From positions 66,018,873-66,082,872 of the forward strand of contig OZ024908.1 of the NCBI GenBank assembly GCA_964017125.1: a DNA stretch of 64,000 nt, in the 5' to 3' direction. The notes under the pieces were generated by a model that made no database searches, was not told the origin of the DNA, and saw nothing but the letters and a program-made list of their open reading frames with translations. This stretch comes from Flabesymbios commensalis (lineage: Eukaryota; Annelida; Polychaeta; Terebellida; Flabelligeridae). Of the stretch, positions 9,786-19,844 are shown piece after piece. The translations under genes and the position numbers were made by a program. How positions within the stretch are numbered: the stretch's first letter is position 1; each line of letters begins with the position of its first letter.

Positions 9786-10298
9786 CATGTTAAACTCTTG
9801 TTTTGCGCGGCGTCTCAAGCTCTTAAATAGCTAATAAACTGGTAATAACTGTCAGAAAAGCTGTTTCTTACCTTGGTGAATTTCACCTCTGGGTTGGCGA
9901 TGGGCGCCATGTCGGATATTTGGGTGCTGTGAGTTGGTTGGACTCCGAGTGATGCAGTGCGGGCTCAGCTGTTGGACTCCGGACAGGTCGCCAGACAGTG
10001 TGCAAGAGAGAAGCCCCCGGTGGTGCCAGGAGAGGTAGCTCCGCCACCGACCCAACCACTATCAATTATTATCAGTACAGTCACGTCACTAACCTTTGGA
10101 ATACTGAAGATCCATTTTTGATAAGAGGTGGCGTCTCATCAAAAAGGGCCACCTTCGGGATGGGAACTGTTAGTGACATCGACCCCCTGCCCACCATCTG
10201 GTTAACATTATACATGCCAATAAGTTGATATGAGTGTTGTTTGCATCAATTACACCAATATATAGTTTTAGGGGGAAAGAGGTGGAGCATGTGATATA

Positions 10299-10314
10299 GG
10301 GGGGGGGGGGGGGG
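10299..10314 (+). repeat. Poly-G run
   Basis: Sixteen consecutive G. Such runs are prone to sequencing and assembly length errors. Confidence 0.8.
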
Positions 10315-10420
10315 AGTAGTGGTTGGCAGAAGCCCAGAATTATTTCACAAAAATGCGTGAGACAAACACCCTAAACGTTCATTTGTTTTAATGCCGTTCC
10401 AGTCCAGTGTACTATGCTCA

Positions 10421-10510
10421 CTCAGGAAACACAAGATCTTGAATCAATGCTGGCTTTAACGTTGGACCAACGCTAAACAAACACTGATTCAACGTATTGT
10501 GTCTTCTGGG
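10421..10510. repeat. GGCCCAAC-family MITE, diverged
   Basis: CTCAGGAAACACAAGATC at the left and ATTGTGTCTTCTGGG at the right are degenerate forms of the CCCAGCAAACACGAG ends. The interior has TTAACGTTGGACCAACGCTAA as hairpin centre. Confidence 0.5.
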
Positions 10511-10689
10511 CGCAAGTTTGCCACAGGATAATACAAACAAATTGTTTGTTTTTGTTGCGGTTATTAACAGTAGGTCTATTGCAAGGAGCGTGACGTGACT
10601 AAGATCTTTTACGTAAATATAGGCCAGACGTGGCTGGGAGTGACTGGAAAGGGAATTTAGGCCCCGGTTATTTTCCTTCTCATAGCGGT

Positions 10690-10875
10690 ACTCCTGAGGG
10701 GCCAGAATCAACTTGCTGATCCGCTGAATGGATAAATGGGTTATTAGGCCACCTTTGTGCATATAATGCTAAACTGGGCCAGTAGAAACTCCTGAGGATA
10801 ATGTGATGACTGAGATGACGCAGACCGCCAGACACAGGACTCGAAATTCGAGCCCTGGTGATCAGAGGCCGTCCA
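10690..10875 (-). mobile_element. SINE fragment, minus strand
   Basis: Read on the minus strand it gives GGGCTCGAATTTCGAGTCC, GTCTGGCGGTCTGCGTC, CATTATCCTCAGGAG, ACTGGCCCAGTTTAGC and TGCACAAAGGTGGCC, which is the second tRNA-like module plus 3' body of the SINE at 8511. The first module is missing, which fits 5' truncation on insertion. Confidence 0.75.
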
Positions 10876-10945
10876 AGCTGAATCTTAATCTTAGCAATAC
10901 ACAATGTTTTCTTATTGGGATCACAATATCTACGCTCCACAAATT

Positions 10946-11028
10946 CAAATATTTTTGTATTCCCCGTATAAAGACAAACACTGGGTGACCCAGTGTTTGT
11001 CTTTATACGGGGAATACAAAAATATTTG
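10946..11028. repeat. Perfect 83 bp palindrome
   Basis: A 41 bp arm (10946-10986) and its exact reverse complement (10988-11028) are separated by one G at 10987. Key segments are GTATTCCCCGTATAAAGAC in the left arm and GTCTTTATACGGGGAATAC in the right. No mismatch was found by eye. It lies between two SINE fragments and belongs to none of the MITE families listed here. Confidence 0.9.
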
Positions 11029-11234
11029 TCTGGGTCAAGACGACTCAAGAGCTTTCTGTATATCTGGCCCAGCTCTTGGAACGCCTCCTGTGCCCATAGG
11101 CCCATAACGCCGACACAATTTAAAAATTCAGAATATTACTTAAATCCAACCTGATCTGGCTTTCCAACCCTAGCTCCCCAGTAGTCAGGCTCATTGTCGA
11201 GGAACCGGGTTTGGCCTCGATTATGACACATGAT

Positions 11235-11320
11235 CACGCTATGTATTTTTGCGCCTATGAGCTCGGTTCGCTGAGGATATAGGCGCTACAAAAGTTGTAT
11301 TGATTGATTGACTGATTGAC
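11235..11320 (+). repeat. Possible L2-type SINE/LINE 3' tail
   Basis: TATAGGCGCTACAAAAG followed by (TGAT)n-like TTGATTGATTGACTGATTGAC resembles the GGCGCTATATAAA plus short tandem tail known from L2-mobilised SINEs and L2-like LINEs. No body was identified, so this rests on the tail alone. Confidence 0.35.
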
Positions 11321-11321
11321 G

Positions 11322-11489
11322 AATGGATGGATGGATGGATGGATGAATGGATGGATGGATGGGTGGATGGATGGATGGATGGATGGATGGATGGATGGAT
11401 GGATGGATGGATGGATGGATGGATGGATGGATGGATGGATGGATGGATGGATGGATGGATGGATGGATGGATGGATGGATGGATGGATG
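11322..11489 (+). repeat. (ATGG)n microsatellite
   Basis: About 42 units of a GGAT/ATGG tetranucleotide with only a few interruptions. It opens spurious Trp-Met-Asp-Gly and Ile-His-Pro-Ser reading frames that are not genes. Confidence 0.95.
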
Positions 11490-11499
11490 AACGGGGCAT

Positions 11500-11620
11500 C
11501 AAGAGGATAGTGAGATCAGTCAGATGACACTGATGCCATCCAGATACAGAATTCGAGCCCTGGCGACCTGAAGCCAAACACGTTACCTTTCGGTCAGCGA
11601 GGCTCTGAACAATACAGAAT
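11500..11620 (-). mobile_element. SINE fragment, minus strand
   Basis: CAGGGCTCGAATTC and, on the plus strand, ACCTTTCGGTCAGCGAGGC are the reverse complement of the second tRNA-like module of the SINE at 8511. It directly abuts the (ATGG)n tract. Confidence 0.65.
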
Positions 11621-11942
11621 CTTTACTATAGTGCCATACATATAGTGCTTATTACTATAGTGGAGGAAACACTTTGTTTCCCTGAAATCGGACTACCAGA
11701 GTGAGGTGGAAGCCGGGAGCTGAGGGGTGCCCACTGCAGCCCAAAGTTGTTTAAAGCAGCCCCTTGGGATGACCTCAATTTTCGTTTCTAATTCCGTACT
11801 GAAGTAGTGTATCCCACGGATCATGTTTTTATTTTTTTCGGAATTTTCATATTTTACAAATATTTTTAAGCAACATTTCTTTGAAACCAAAAGTAACCCA
11901 AACAAACTATTTGTATACCTGAAGGACGATTTAATGTTTTCC

Positions 11943-12000
11943 AAGCATTGGGCGACATGCTGATGGCCACGGCCCAGCGTTGGGTAGACAATCAGTGATG
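11943..12000. repeat. GGCCCAAC-family fragment
   Basis: GGCCACGGCCCAGCGTTGGG keeps only the hairpin core. It lies just left of the SINE target site at 12026. Confidence 0.35.
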
Positions 12001-12037
12001 CAGGTGTGTCCTCCCGTGTCCTGACTATAAGACACCA

Positions 12038-12360
12038 GGGCGGGGGCCCTAGGGTAGTGGTTAGCACCGCTGCCTTTCACGCCAGAGTTCGGGGTTCGAT
12101 TCCCGGTCTCGGCGGTTTGAAAAAAACAAAAAATGTTTCTTCCCCATCCACGTGTGAAAGTCAGTATTGTGGGGAGCCCCCGTGACCGAGAGGTAGCGTG
12201 CTCGGCCTCAGACCGCCAGGGCTCGAATTTCGAATCCTGTGTCTGGAGGACAGTGTCATCTCAATCATCTCACCATCCTCAGGAGGTTCTCCTGGCCCAG
12301 TTTAGCCTATATGTGCACAAAGGTGGCCTAAAGCCCGATTCAATTCATTTCCGATTCATT
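12038..12360 (+). mobile_element. Dimeric tRNA-derived SINE with 12 bp target-site duplication
   Basis: Nearly identical to the SINE at 8511 through both tRNA-like modules (TAGTGGTTAGCACCGCTGCC, GGGTTCGATTCCCGG; then GACCGAGAGGTAGCGTGC, CAGGGCTCGAATTTCGAATC) and the 3' body. The tail is CGATTCAATTCATTTCCGAT. TATAAGACACCA is repeated exactly at 12026-12037 and 12361-12372. Its B-box GGTTCGATTCC is closer to the tRNA consensus than the 8511 copy. Confidence 0.93.
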
Positions 12361-12755
12361 TATAAGACACCAATTAGCGGTGAATGCTCTGATCTTACCG
12401 TCTGATACGTGGGAATATGTGATGTAAAGTGCTGAATATTGCTGACTTGTTTTGTTTACATGGCAATATACGACCTGGAAATACAACTATTTCACTCTTT
12501 TTCGGTGCTTTAATATTTTTTTTTGACTTTTTCGTATTTTCAGTTAAGATCAGTAGGCTATATAGCTTTATATAAATTAAATTTTCAAATTTGACAACAT
12601 TGAAAATGTCTCATCCCAAGGGGTCCCTTTATTTGTACCATATGCAAATGGGATATTAGATTTACATGACTGTCCCACGGTGGTCAGGACAGTCCGCTTA
12701 AGTTTGCTCAGTCCAAAAGCTGACACCTCCATGGGTTAGCTTTGTTGTCTTATAT

Positions 12756-13050
12756 GAATTTTCTACCACTTGAATAATTTTGTGTCTCAACATCTTAGGT
12801 GGGTGGAAATTAATCACATTTGTTTATAATTTAAAACCGAACATTTTCAAAGCTTGATATTCAAACACCAATTTCATTCGCAATAACTGCAATGTAACCC
12901 TTTAACCGCTAAATTATTTTATTGGAAGTTTCCCCACCTGAATTAGTGTCCCGCTGACGCGATTCACACAAAGAGCGAGTGAATGAAAATTATTCATATT
13001 TGACAAAATGAAGGTCACCTATTTTCAAATATTGAAGCTTCATGTAACGC
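12756..13050. repeat. Two diverged hairpin-MITE fragments
   Basis: At 12756-12810: ACCACTTGAATAATTTTGTG with GGTGGGTGGAAATTAATC. At 12899-13010: TTTAACCGCTAAATTATTTT with GTGTCCCGCTGACGCGATTC and GAGTGAATGAAAATTATTCA. Both are decayed relatives of the family complete at 13568-13803. Confidence 0.5.
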
Positions 13051-13138
13051 AGTATCGCCCCTTTGAGTGAGTGAAAAACATGAAAATACAACCATGCTGA
13101 CTAATATACAATATTGAGACTAAACTACATTGTTCAAG

Positions 13139-13330
13139 GTGATCTATCACCCCTTATATGGTATGAATAATTATGTCCTTATATGGGGTGATTGGCTATC
13201 ACGTGACCCTCTAAGAGGGTCACATGATAGCCGATCACCCCACATAAGGAAACACTTGTGCCCCATCTTGTGGCAACTTTAATTTATTTGTCACAAATTT
13301 ATTCATACTATATAAGAGGTGATAGATCAC
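13139..13330. mobile_element. Foldback MITE with GTGATCTATCACC ends
   Basis: GTGATCTATCAC at the left mirrors GTGATAGATCAC at the right, with TATATGGTATGAATAA against TTATTCATACTATATA. An inner hairpin pairs CCTTATATGGGGTGATTGGC with GCCGATCACCCCACATAAGG around GACCCTCTAAGAGGGTC. No coding content. Confidence 0.82.
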
Positions 13331-13567
13331 ATTTAAGATGTAGATTTCAAATACAGCTCAAATTAGAAAAAAATAATTATCACGTCTAGTATCCAAACTT
13401 ATGGGTACGTTGTATTATTTTGTATTATTTTGCATTATTTTGTAATAAGTTGTATTATTTGTATTACTATAAAAGTAGGAGTGGATATAATGTGTGTGTA
13501 TTCAACAGCTAAACCATTTTAACAATCTAAAAAAAAAACTATTATATAAACATATCATGGTTAAGTG

Positions 13568-13803
13568 TTAACTCTTTAACCGCCAAATTATTCAATTTGA
13601 ATTTTCACCCACTTGAAGTTGTGTCTCGCTGACGCGATCCACAACTTCAAGTGAGTGAAAATTATTCAGATTTGACAAAACTGTTTTCAAATATTGTTGA
13701 TTGATGTCACATTTTATCTTTAACATTTTTAAAAGGTGGTACTTGATGTGCTAAAAAAAAATGAAAACCCGAATATATGCGGCACCGGCGGTTAAAGGGT
13801 TAA
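13568..13803 (+). mobile_element. TTAA-flanked CCCTTTAACCGCC MITE (type copy)
   Basis: TTAA-CTCTTTAACCGCC at the left mirrors GGCGGTTAAAGGG-TTAA at the right. The left third holds the hairpin CACTTGAAGTTGTG..CACAACTTCAAGTG around TCTCGCTGACGCGATC. The right part, with TTTAAAAGGTGGTACTTGATG and CCCGAATATATGCGGC, is conserved across copies. TTAA at both ends and a CCCTTT terminus are typical of piggyBac-superfamily elements (established); no autonomous partner is in the window. Confidence 0.85.
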
Positions 13804-13821
13804 TATTACATCGCTTTCATG

Positions 13822-13987
13822 TTAACCCTTACAACGCTGATACATTTTTGTGTAAACCATGGAGGCCAAAGTTTTTTTTCAATTAAAAATCATCTTAAAT
13901 GTTTTAGTTAGGTCTTTCCGATTGATTTGAATACCTATGTTATCTTCACGGCCATTATAAATATTCCATTTCTTACAGTGTGGGGAA
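13822..13987 (+). mobile_element. TTAACCCTTACAACGCTG MITE, partial
   Basis: It starts TTAACCCTTACAACGCTGAT, continues TAAACCATGGAGGCCAAAG, TTGAATACCTATGTTAT and TTACAGTGTGGGG, and stops where a GGCCCAAC MITE begins. Same family as 7764, 9508 and 20981. Confidence 0.65.
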
Positions 13988-14016
13988 TGTGAGGTGTCCA
14001 GTGTGCACACCATCAT

Positions 14017-14122
14017 AGCACACACGAGACGTTGACCCTGTGTTGATTTGATGCAGGCCAGCGTCTGCAACGCTGGCCCAGCATCAAACCAACACAGGGT
14101 CAACGTTTCGTTTTCGCTGCAG
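14017..14122. mobile_element. GGCCCAAC foldback MITE, well preserved
   Basis: GCACACACGAGACGTTGACC at the left and GGTCAACGTTTCG at the right enclose arms GGCCAGCGTCTGCAACGCTGGCC with a CAACACAGGGTC outer stem. It folds along nearly its whole length. Confidence 0.75.
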
Positions 14123-14304
14123 GGGTAAAATCCCATTAGTGTGCCACTCAGCGACAGGGGTCTAGGATCAGAGGATGGGGGTGGAGCAGCGTATCCTCCT
14201 AGTATATGACAAAATAGCACATTAGAGCTCTTCGGCCGATAATTTAAATTTATCGTACCCGACGAGTACATTGTCGCCAGTGCATGTGGCAGGGAGACAT
14301 GGTA

Positions 14305-14589
14305 CAGTGGTGTGCATAACAAATTTCACCTGCGAAAATTCGTAAAGAAATACAAATAATTGTTTTCTTTTTTGAAATAAAACAAACAAAAAATTCTTCT
14401 TCTTTTCTTTTTTTTCTTTAAAGCGATTTTTTTAAATTTTTTCATTTAACAAAACGAAAAAACATCTGTAATATTCTTTTGTAAGAAAATAATTCTCGTT
14501 GGTATTAACGAAAAGCAAAATATTTATTTAGTATTCTTTAAAAAAACCGAACATTTTTCACGAATTTTAGGGAAGTTAATTATGCACTG
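14305..14589. mobile_element. Tc1/mariner-like MITE, CAGTG..GCATAA ends
   Basis: CAGTGGTGTGCATAACAAA at the left and TTAATTATGCACTG at the right are imperfect inverted ends flanked by TA. The inner arms ACCTGCGAAAATTCGTAAAG and TTTTTCACGAATTTTAGG also pair. The T-rich interior (TTTTCTTTTTTTTCTTT) has no coding potential. Confidence 0.65.
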
Positions 14590-14849
14590 TACTGCAAACA
14601 CGTGCAGAACATACATCTCTTTGGTCGGTGCAAATCAGTTCAGTATGAGTACACCCGACGATGTGTTCAGCCCATGTTGATCTAATGTTAGGTCAGAGGG
14701 TGGCCCGTCATTAAAATAACATAAAAAGGCTTCACGCCTCGTGTTGGTTAGCTCCGCATTTTTTCAGAGAAACAAACCCCGTGGCGTATCAGCTGGTATG
14801 GGGGCGTATCTATCAAACGAAGGGGAAATGCTATCAGAAAGCCTAACTA

Positions 14850-14934
14850 CCCAGCAAACACGAGGGGTTCACCCAATGTTGGTACAATGTCGAGCCAGCA
14901 GTGTAGACGATTGGCCAACAATAGGGTATCTGCA
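14850..14934 (+). mobile_element. GGCCCAAC MITE, left half
   Basis: The CCCAGCAAACACGAGGGG terminus is intact, followed by ACCCAATGTTGG and a degenerate core. The right terminus is missing. Confidence 0.55.
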
Positions 14935-14949
14935 CCTATTACATTCACA

Positions 14950-16005
14950 ATAAAGATACTTCTGGTCTTATGACAAGATTACAAATTGAAATTAATGGAC
15001 CCTTGAAGTCGCTCGACCAGCCATTTTGACCCACTGAGATAGAAGGATAAGATATTATTATAATTATAAAAAAAAGTATGACAAGTAGACGAATTATTAT
15101 TATATTATAAGAGGGGAGGATTTGTATGATTGTAAATTTGTAAATGATTGTAATTTTCATAATAATTCACAATTTGCTTGTTATACTTCACTGAGCAATA
15201 ATATCCACATGTCATATTTACCGCACTCCTGTGGACGTTGATCAAGCTGTGCGTGCCTCTGCATTGTGCACCCATAATATTTACTCATGATGACCCACCT
15301 ACCTAAATACTCATGTCCCCTTTCTAATATACGATAGTTGGTGTGTGGAATAAATGATGCGTGAACAGTCAATTGCTCATATAATAATAATGTCGTTTAT
15401 AGTATTGGTTTGATTAGTATAACTGTTTCTATCGGAGATATTTTACTTCTTATTTTATTGACTTTATAATTTCAGTGTTACTGTTTATTTAGAATAAGCT
15501 CATTATTTCAGGAGTAGATAATAAAATAACAATAACTTTGAACTTATAACATGCTGCAGATTTTTCGTTTTCTATCATTCAAAAATATTTAGTTTATCAT
15601 GTTACCACCTTTATTTGGAATTATTTTAAACATAAAAATAATTTAAATCTTGCGTCATCGGCTTAGATTATATACTTGAATAAACGACTTGGCTTAGGAA
15701 TATCATTTATTCGTGACTTATAAATGATAAATCCTCTGATGTTGACCCTTCCTGAACCTCTGTACATGCTGTAGCTATACTTATATCACATGAGCTGACA
15801 TGGTCAATTTCTACACACCGTTTCCTATTTGATTGATAATGTTGCAATAAACTCGTCTAGATGGTTTTAAAGTGTCGAACGTACACTCGACAAATACAGA
15901 CAAAAGCATATTCCTTTATCGATGCATTTTATAAATTAGTATCAGAGCAGCTAAATCAGCTGAGGGCGTGTTGATAAAAATCCACATTGTTTATCATAGA
16001 AAAGG
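14950..16005. other. Intergenic, AT-rich
   Basis: Imperfect AT-rich inverted pairs around 15050-15160 (ATTATTATAATTATAAAAAA) are the only structure seen. No gene supported. Confidence 0.5.
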
Positions 16006-16009
16006 TTAT

Positions 16010-16700
16010 TAGGCCGGTACTATTAAGTTTATTTTGCCTGAGTTTGTGTCCTATTTAGGGGAAAGATAGGTGCTGTGTGTTGGAAACGGTTGACATTTCT
16101 TACACCAGTCCTTATGAACGAATTTAACGTTTCAGGTCCTTATGTTGAGTACTGCTGTCTTTAACAAGTGGCCAATGTAGACGGGTATTGGTCTTTCTGA
16201 CCACGGGAAATGACATTGTCAACTCTGTAGCAATTGCCGCAGAGTGAACTATGTATACAGAATGCTGGGTTGTTGTTGGGCCATCGTCAGACACGTTAGA
16301 TCAACATTGAAGCAATAACATTGGTTAGCCGTCCAGTAATTGCTGCATATTACGCTGGTGTAGAAGAAGCATGCGTTCGGTCAGTGCTGGGGTGGTCTTG
16401 AGACCGTGGTACACATTTGATCAACATTGAACGTTGCAGATATATATTTTAACTTCTCTCATTGGTCCTTTCCTTAATTATATCCTGGACATTTAGGATT
16501 CTTGCCCATGAGGGAGACCAATACAGTTATCTTACAAAAGATATAAGCCGATTTTTTTGTCTATAGCACTCATACAGCCTCAAGCCGGGCCTCGGAGTTC
16601 TAGTTAGCAATAGCTGAACGATGGCCATGCCTATCCACACTGCGTGCTTGTGGAGTTTGTCGCAACTACGGAGTTCGGGAACTCCTTTTCTAGTTTAAAG
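16010..16700 (-). repeat. Inverted copy of the 305-1175 repeat
   Basis: GGCCGGTACTATTAAGTTTA, CCTATTTAGGGGAAAG and GTCTTTAACAAGTGG mirror the right part of 305-1175. ATTCTTGCCCATGAGGGAG, TGTCTATAGCACTCAT and AAGCCGGGCCTCGG mirror its left part. The centre carries two degraded GGCCCAAC units (16258-16320, 16385-16435). Confidence 0.65.
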
Positions 16701-16710
16701 TGAACTGATA

Positions 16711-16818
16711 TTCTGTGAAACTCCTTTGTTTTCACCGAGCTGGCTAATACAATGAAGTAGGGGGAGGGTTCTTATATAACCTTGTTTTCGCCAAGTGACG
16801 TCACTGCGTCTCACAGAA
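16711..16818. mobile_element. MITE, TTCTGTGAA/TTCACAGAA family, TA target site
   Basis: TTCTGTGAAACTCC at the left and GCGTCTCACAGAA at the right, each flanked by TA. The interior TTTTCACCGAGCTGGCTAAT, TTATATAACCTTGTTTTCGC and AAGTGACGTCAC matches 48103-48226. It is inserted directly beside the repeat at 16010-16700. Confidence 0.8.
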
Positions 16819-16951
16819 TACAGAGATATACTAGATGAATGATTGTGAATTTGATACCAATAATTTAGTTTCGACGCAGAGTTTAAGCAAGAGTTGCATT
16901 ATGTCATCTTGAAAATGTAAATTTATGTACATGTACTAATAACGACTGTTT

Positions 16952-17127
16952 CAACCCTTTAATCGCCGGTCCCAATTATGTTCCTTTTATACATTTATAT
17001 AAACACAATACATATCATATGTTAAAGATAAAAAGTGACATAAATCAGCAAGATTTAAAAACAGTTTACCTTTATTTCGTAAAATCTGATTAATTTTGGG
17101 TGAAAATTCCAATTGAATAAGTGTTAA
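16952..17127 (-). mobile_element. CCCTTTAACCGCC MITE, minus strand, internally deleted
   Basis: It begins CAACCCTTTAATCGCCGG, then TATGTTAAAGATAAAAAGTG, TAAATCAGCAAGATTTAAAA, GGGTGAAAATTCCAATTG and ends GTGTTAAAC. The TTGAAGTTGTG hairpin is lost. Confidence 0.65.
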
Positions 17128-17439
17128 ACTGATAGCATCGTTATCTGGTTATCATTGGAAGTATCAGTGGACATTATTATCATATTTTCTACACATGTTT
17201 TATACACATAATCTGATCTCAGATTTCGATAATAGATAGCATAGACACAAAATATTAAAACTACTGCAGATAAAGCAAAAATGTGTCCCTGGCCCAATAA
17301 TAATATCGGACCGAATATCTTAATTCAATTCATGCCGTTGAAGGCGGCTGTATATTATTTTGATCATATGAGTCATGTGTATTTTGGCTGCTTTTTAGGT
17401 GATGACAATCGTCATATCTTATACACTAGCAGATAACAA

Positions 17440-17684
17440 TTAACCCTTTAATCGCCAAATTATTCAATCTGAATTTTCACCCACTTGAAGTTGTGTCTCG
17501 CTGACGCGATCCACAACCTCAAGTGAGTGAAAATTATTCAGATTTGACAAAATGGAGGTCAACTGTTTTCAAATAGTGCTGATTGATGTCACATTTTATC
17601 TTTAACATGTTTAAAAGGTGGTACTTAATGTGCTAATAAAAAATGAAAACCCGAATATATGCCGCACCCGTGGTTGAAGGGTTG
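17440..17684 (+). mobile_element. CCCTTTAACCGCC MITE
   Basis: Full-length relative of 13568-13803: CCCTTTAATCGCCAAATTAT, GAAGTTGTGTCTCGCTGACG, AAAAGGTGGTACTTAATGTG, GGTTGAAGGGTTG. A fragment of the same hairpin (TTGTGCCTCACTACCATGATCC) lies at 17888-17925. Confidence 0.8.
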
Positions 17685-17689
17685 ATGTT

Positions 17690-18370
17690 TTGAAAGTGTG
17701 TGATACATGTGGCTCAGTGATTTGAATTGTCCTTAGATCAAAGCAAAAAATAACCCTTTCATACTATCAGCACAGGATACGATTATAAAAGCATTATCAC
17801 TGTTTATTCACAACAAACTGTTGCAATACGTAGCTTTACACATAGTGCAGTGTAGAGCACTGAAGATCAAATTATCCGTCATTTTAGGTTGTGCCTCACT
17901 ACCATGATCCACAAGTTCCAAGTGTCTGAAAGCAACTTTGTTTATACTTCATCGGACCATGCAAGAATGTAATTTGGCAACAACCCTGACAATTCTGAGT
18001 AATAATTATAATTCTACTACATGTCAAATGGTGTAATTTTCGAACTATGCAATATTTTTCTACGAATTTGTCAGGATATCTTAGACGATGGACCAATAGT
18101 ATACCTGTAGATAAAACAGTGTAGGGGAGACCGATTATTTTGTGGGGTTAATCTTAACAGTCGAACTAGCCCCATTTAATTTGTTCTTTGTTTGAACAAA
18201 CCCCACATGGACGTATATTTAAAACTAACACCACAAAAAGCAACCTAACATGTATAAAGGATTATTACTATCAGTTAGGGCACTGCCACTATAGGAGTTG
18301 AAACTGTTTTCATTTCGGTTTCTGGAATCTAAAGTGTCTAAATTAGTCTCCAGATAATGCCACCAGGTGA
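17690..18370. other. Intergenic, no feature recognised
   Basis: Apart from the hairpin fragment near 17890 and a weak inverted pair AACCCCACA (near 18160 and 18210), nothing is supported. Confidence 0.4.
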
Positions 18371-18379
18371 TAATAAAAC

Positions 18380-18975
18380 TCCTGTGTAAGAAACTCCTAT
18401 GGTAGACATGAATCTCCTTATATTCTGTCTAAAATAATAAACAAATATTTGATAGGATTTTTTTTACCTTGTCAAATGGCAGCCATTCTGAATTTTACCC
18501 ATGATAAAATGTTCAGCCTACTCCCTGGCCATACAACTAGATCGGGCATACCTGGAAAACAAACGGCATACCCCTAAGTCGTGAAGCTCATTCCATTTTT
18601 TTCGAAAATCATATCAATTTAGTGTTTCACTTTGCAAAATGGCTGCCATCTTGGATTGTATTTACAATACAGTGACTAAAGTACGTTCTGGCACACCCCT
18701 CTGTCAGGCAGGCTTGGAAACCCCATGGTACATACCAAAATTATAATTTTGCTTCTATTCTGTCACCGAGAACAAATGGCGGCCATCTTGGATTTTATTC
18801 ACAATGCAATGTATATAGTACTTTCTGAGTCCTACATCACTATGTCAGGCATAGCTGAAACCCGCATGCTAGACCACAAAATCAAGAATCTGCGTCTGTG
18901 CTGTCGAAAATAACAGCATTTTATTGCTTTATCTTGTACAAATGGCGGCCACCTTGGATTTTGTCTCGTTTCGGC
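18380..18975 (+). repeat. Tandem array, about 150 bp units with ATGGCGGCCATCTTGGATTTT
   Basis: Units start with AAATGGCGGCCATCTTGG-like sequence at 18474, 18638, 18774 and 18940. They continue ATTTTATTCACAATGCA, AGTACTTTCTG, TGTCAGGCATAGCTGAAACC and TCTATTCTGTC. Spacing is 136-166 bp and divergence is high, so the array is old. The leading motif overlaps the consensus of the YY1 zinc-finger factor (established motif; binding here is inference). Confidence 0.75.
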
Positions 18976-19295
18976 ATAGAAAATAATTTTGGGCTCCTGG
19001 GCTAACTTTGATCAGGATAGGCTACTGAACCCACAATAAAATGGTGCTTGTATGCTACTTGATGCTAAGCTACCTGCCTATTAGAGAAATTGTGACATTT
19101 GTCGGCACAACGAACGCTTCATGCCTACGGATATATTATCATGTCCGTACACCTAACATGGGAAGTCGACCCTGTGTTAGTCTCGTGACAAAAAATCTAA
19201 AAGACATAATACATGCATCAATGCCACGAGATAAAATACTATACAGTGCTTTCATATTTAAGGCTGCACTTTCTATTCACTTCACTGCAACAAGT

Positions 19296-19359
19296 CATCT
19301 TCATCCACTACAAGTCGAGAATTGCGACAGCAATTCGCGGCTTGTAGTGGATGAAGATG
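19296..19359. repeat. Hairpin with 19 bp perfect stem
   Basis: CATCTTCATCCACTACAAG is mirrored exactly by CTTGTAGTGGATGAAGATG. The loop GAATTGCGACAGCAATTCG is itself palindromic and resembles GAATTGCCACAGCACGTCG at 58122, linking it to the 57.9 kb repeat. Confidence 0.75.
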
Positions 19360-19465
19360 AGAATAAACTGGGTGCAATGACCATATAGGTATACCATATA
19401 TAGGTAGAATATAGCCTGAAGGCGAAATCGGTTATTCACACATGTAGCTCCTCGGTGTTATCTAT

Positions 19466-19543
19466 GCCGCCGTGCAAAGCCAAAAAGCAATATCTCTTAC
19501 TTCACAAGTAAGCAGATACTGCATTTTGGCTTTGCAGTGCAGA
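19466..19543. mobile_element. CCGTGCAAAGCC hairpin MITE (clear copy)
   Basis: GCCGTGCAAAGCCAAAAAGC at the left and TGCATTTTGGCTTTGCAGTGC at the right form the stem, with AATATCTCTTACTTCACAAG and TAAGCAGATACTGC at the tip. TA lies outside the left end and near the right end. The family has at least seven copies in the window. Confidence 0.75.
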
Positions 19544-19844
19544 ATAGGGCTTATGCAAATCTAAACAACCTTGATAACATGTCAGCAACCATTTGAGTAC
19601 CAAGCCATTTTCAGTGCCAGCGAGCACACTCACAGTGGTGCATGAATACCTAATTACCCTGGCGAGTATGCTGTCAATTACGCAATGGCTAATCAACTAA
19701 TTAATTAGCAAATCGAGACTTTCTGAGTTAGATTATCGACCACAGATCTAGAATACATAATATTTGGAAATAAATAGTTTCTCAGTTTACAGTTCAGTTC
19801 ATGTGTAATACTGTGAGGGGGTGATCTCTTTTCTGAGTTTATGG

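Noticed and set aside
11239-11577. Open frames of 64-112 codons on both strands (His-Pro-Ser-Ile and Trp-Met-Asp-Gly repeats)
   Set aside because: They are translations of the (ATGG)n microsatellite plus SINE flanks, not genes.
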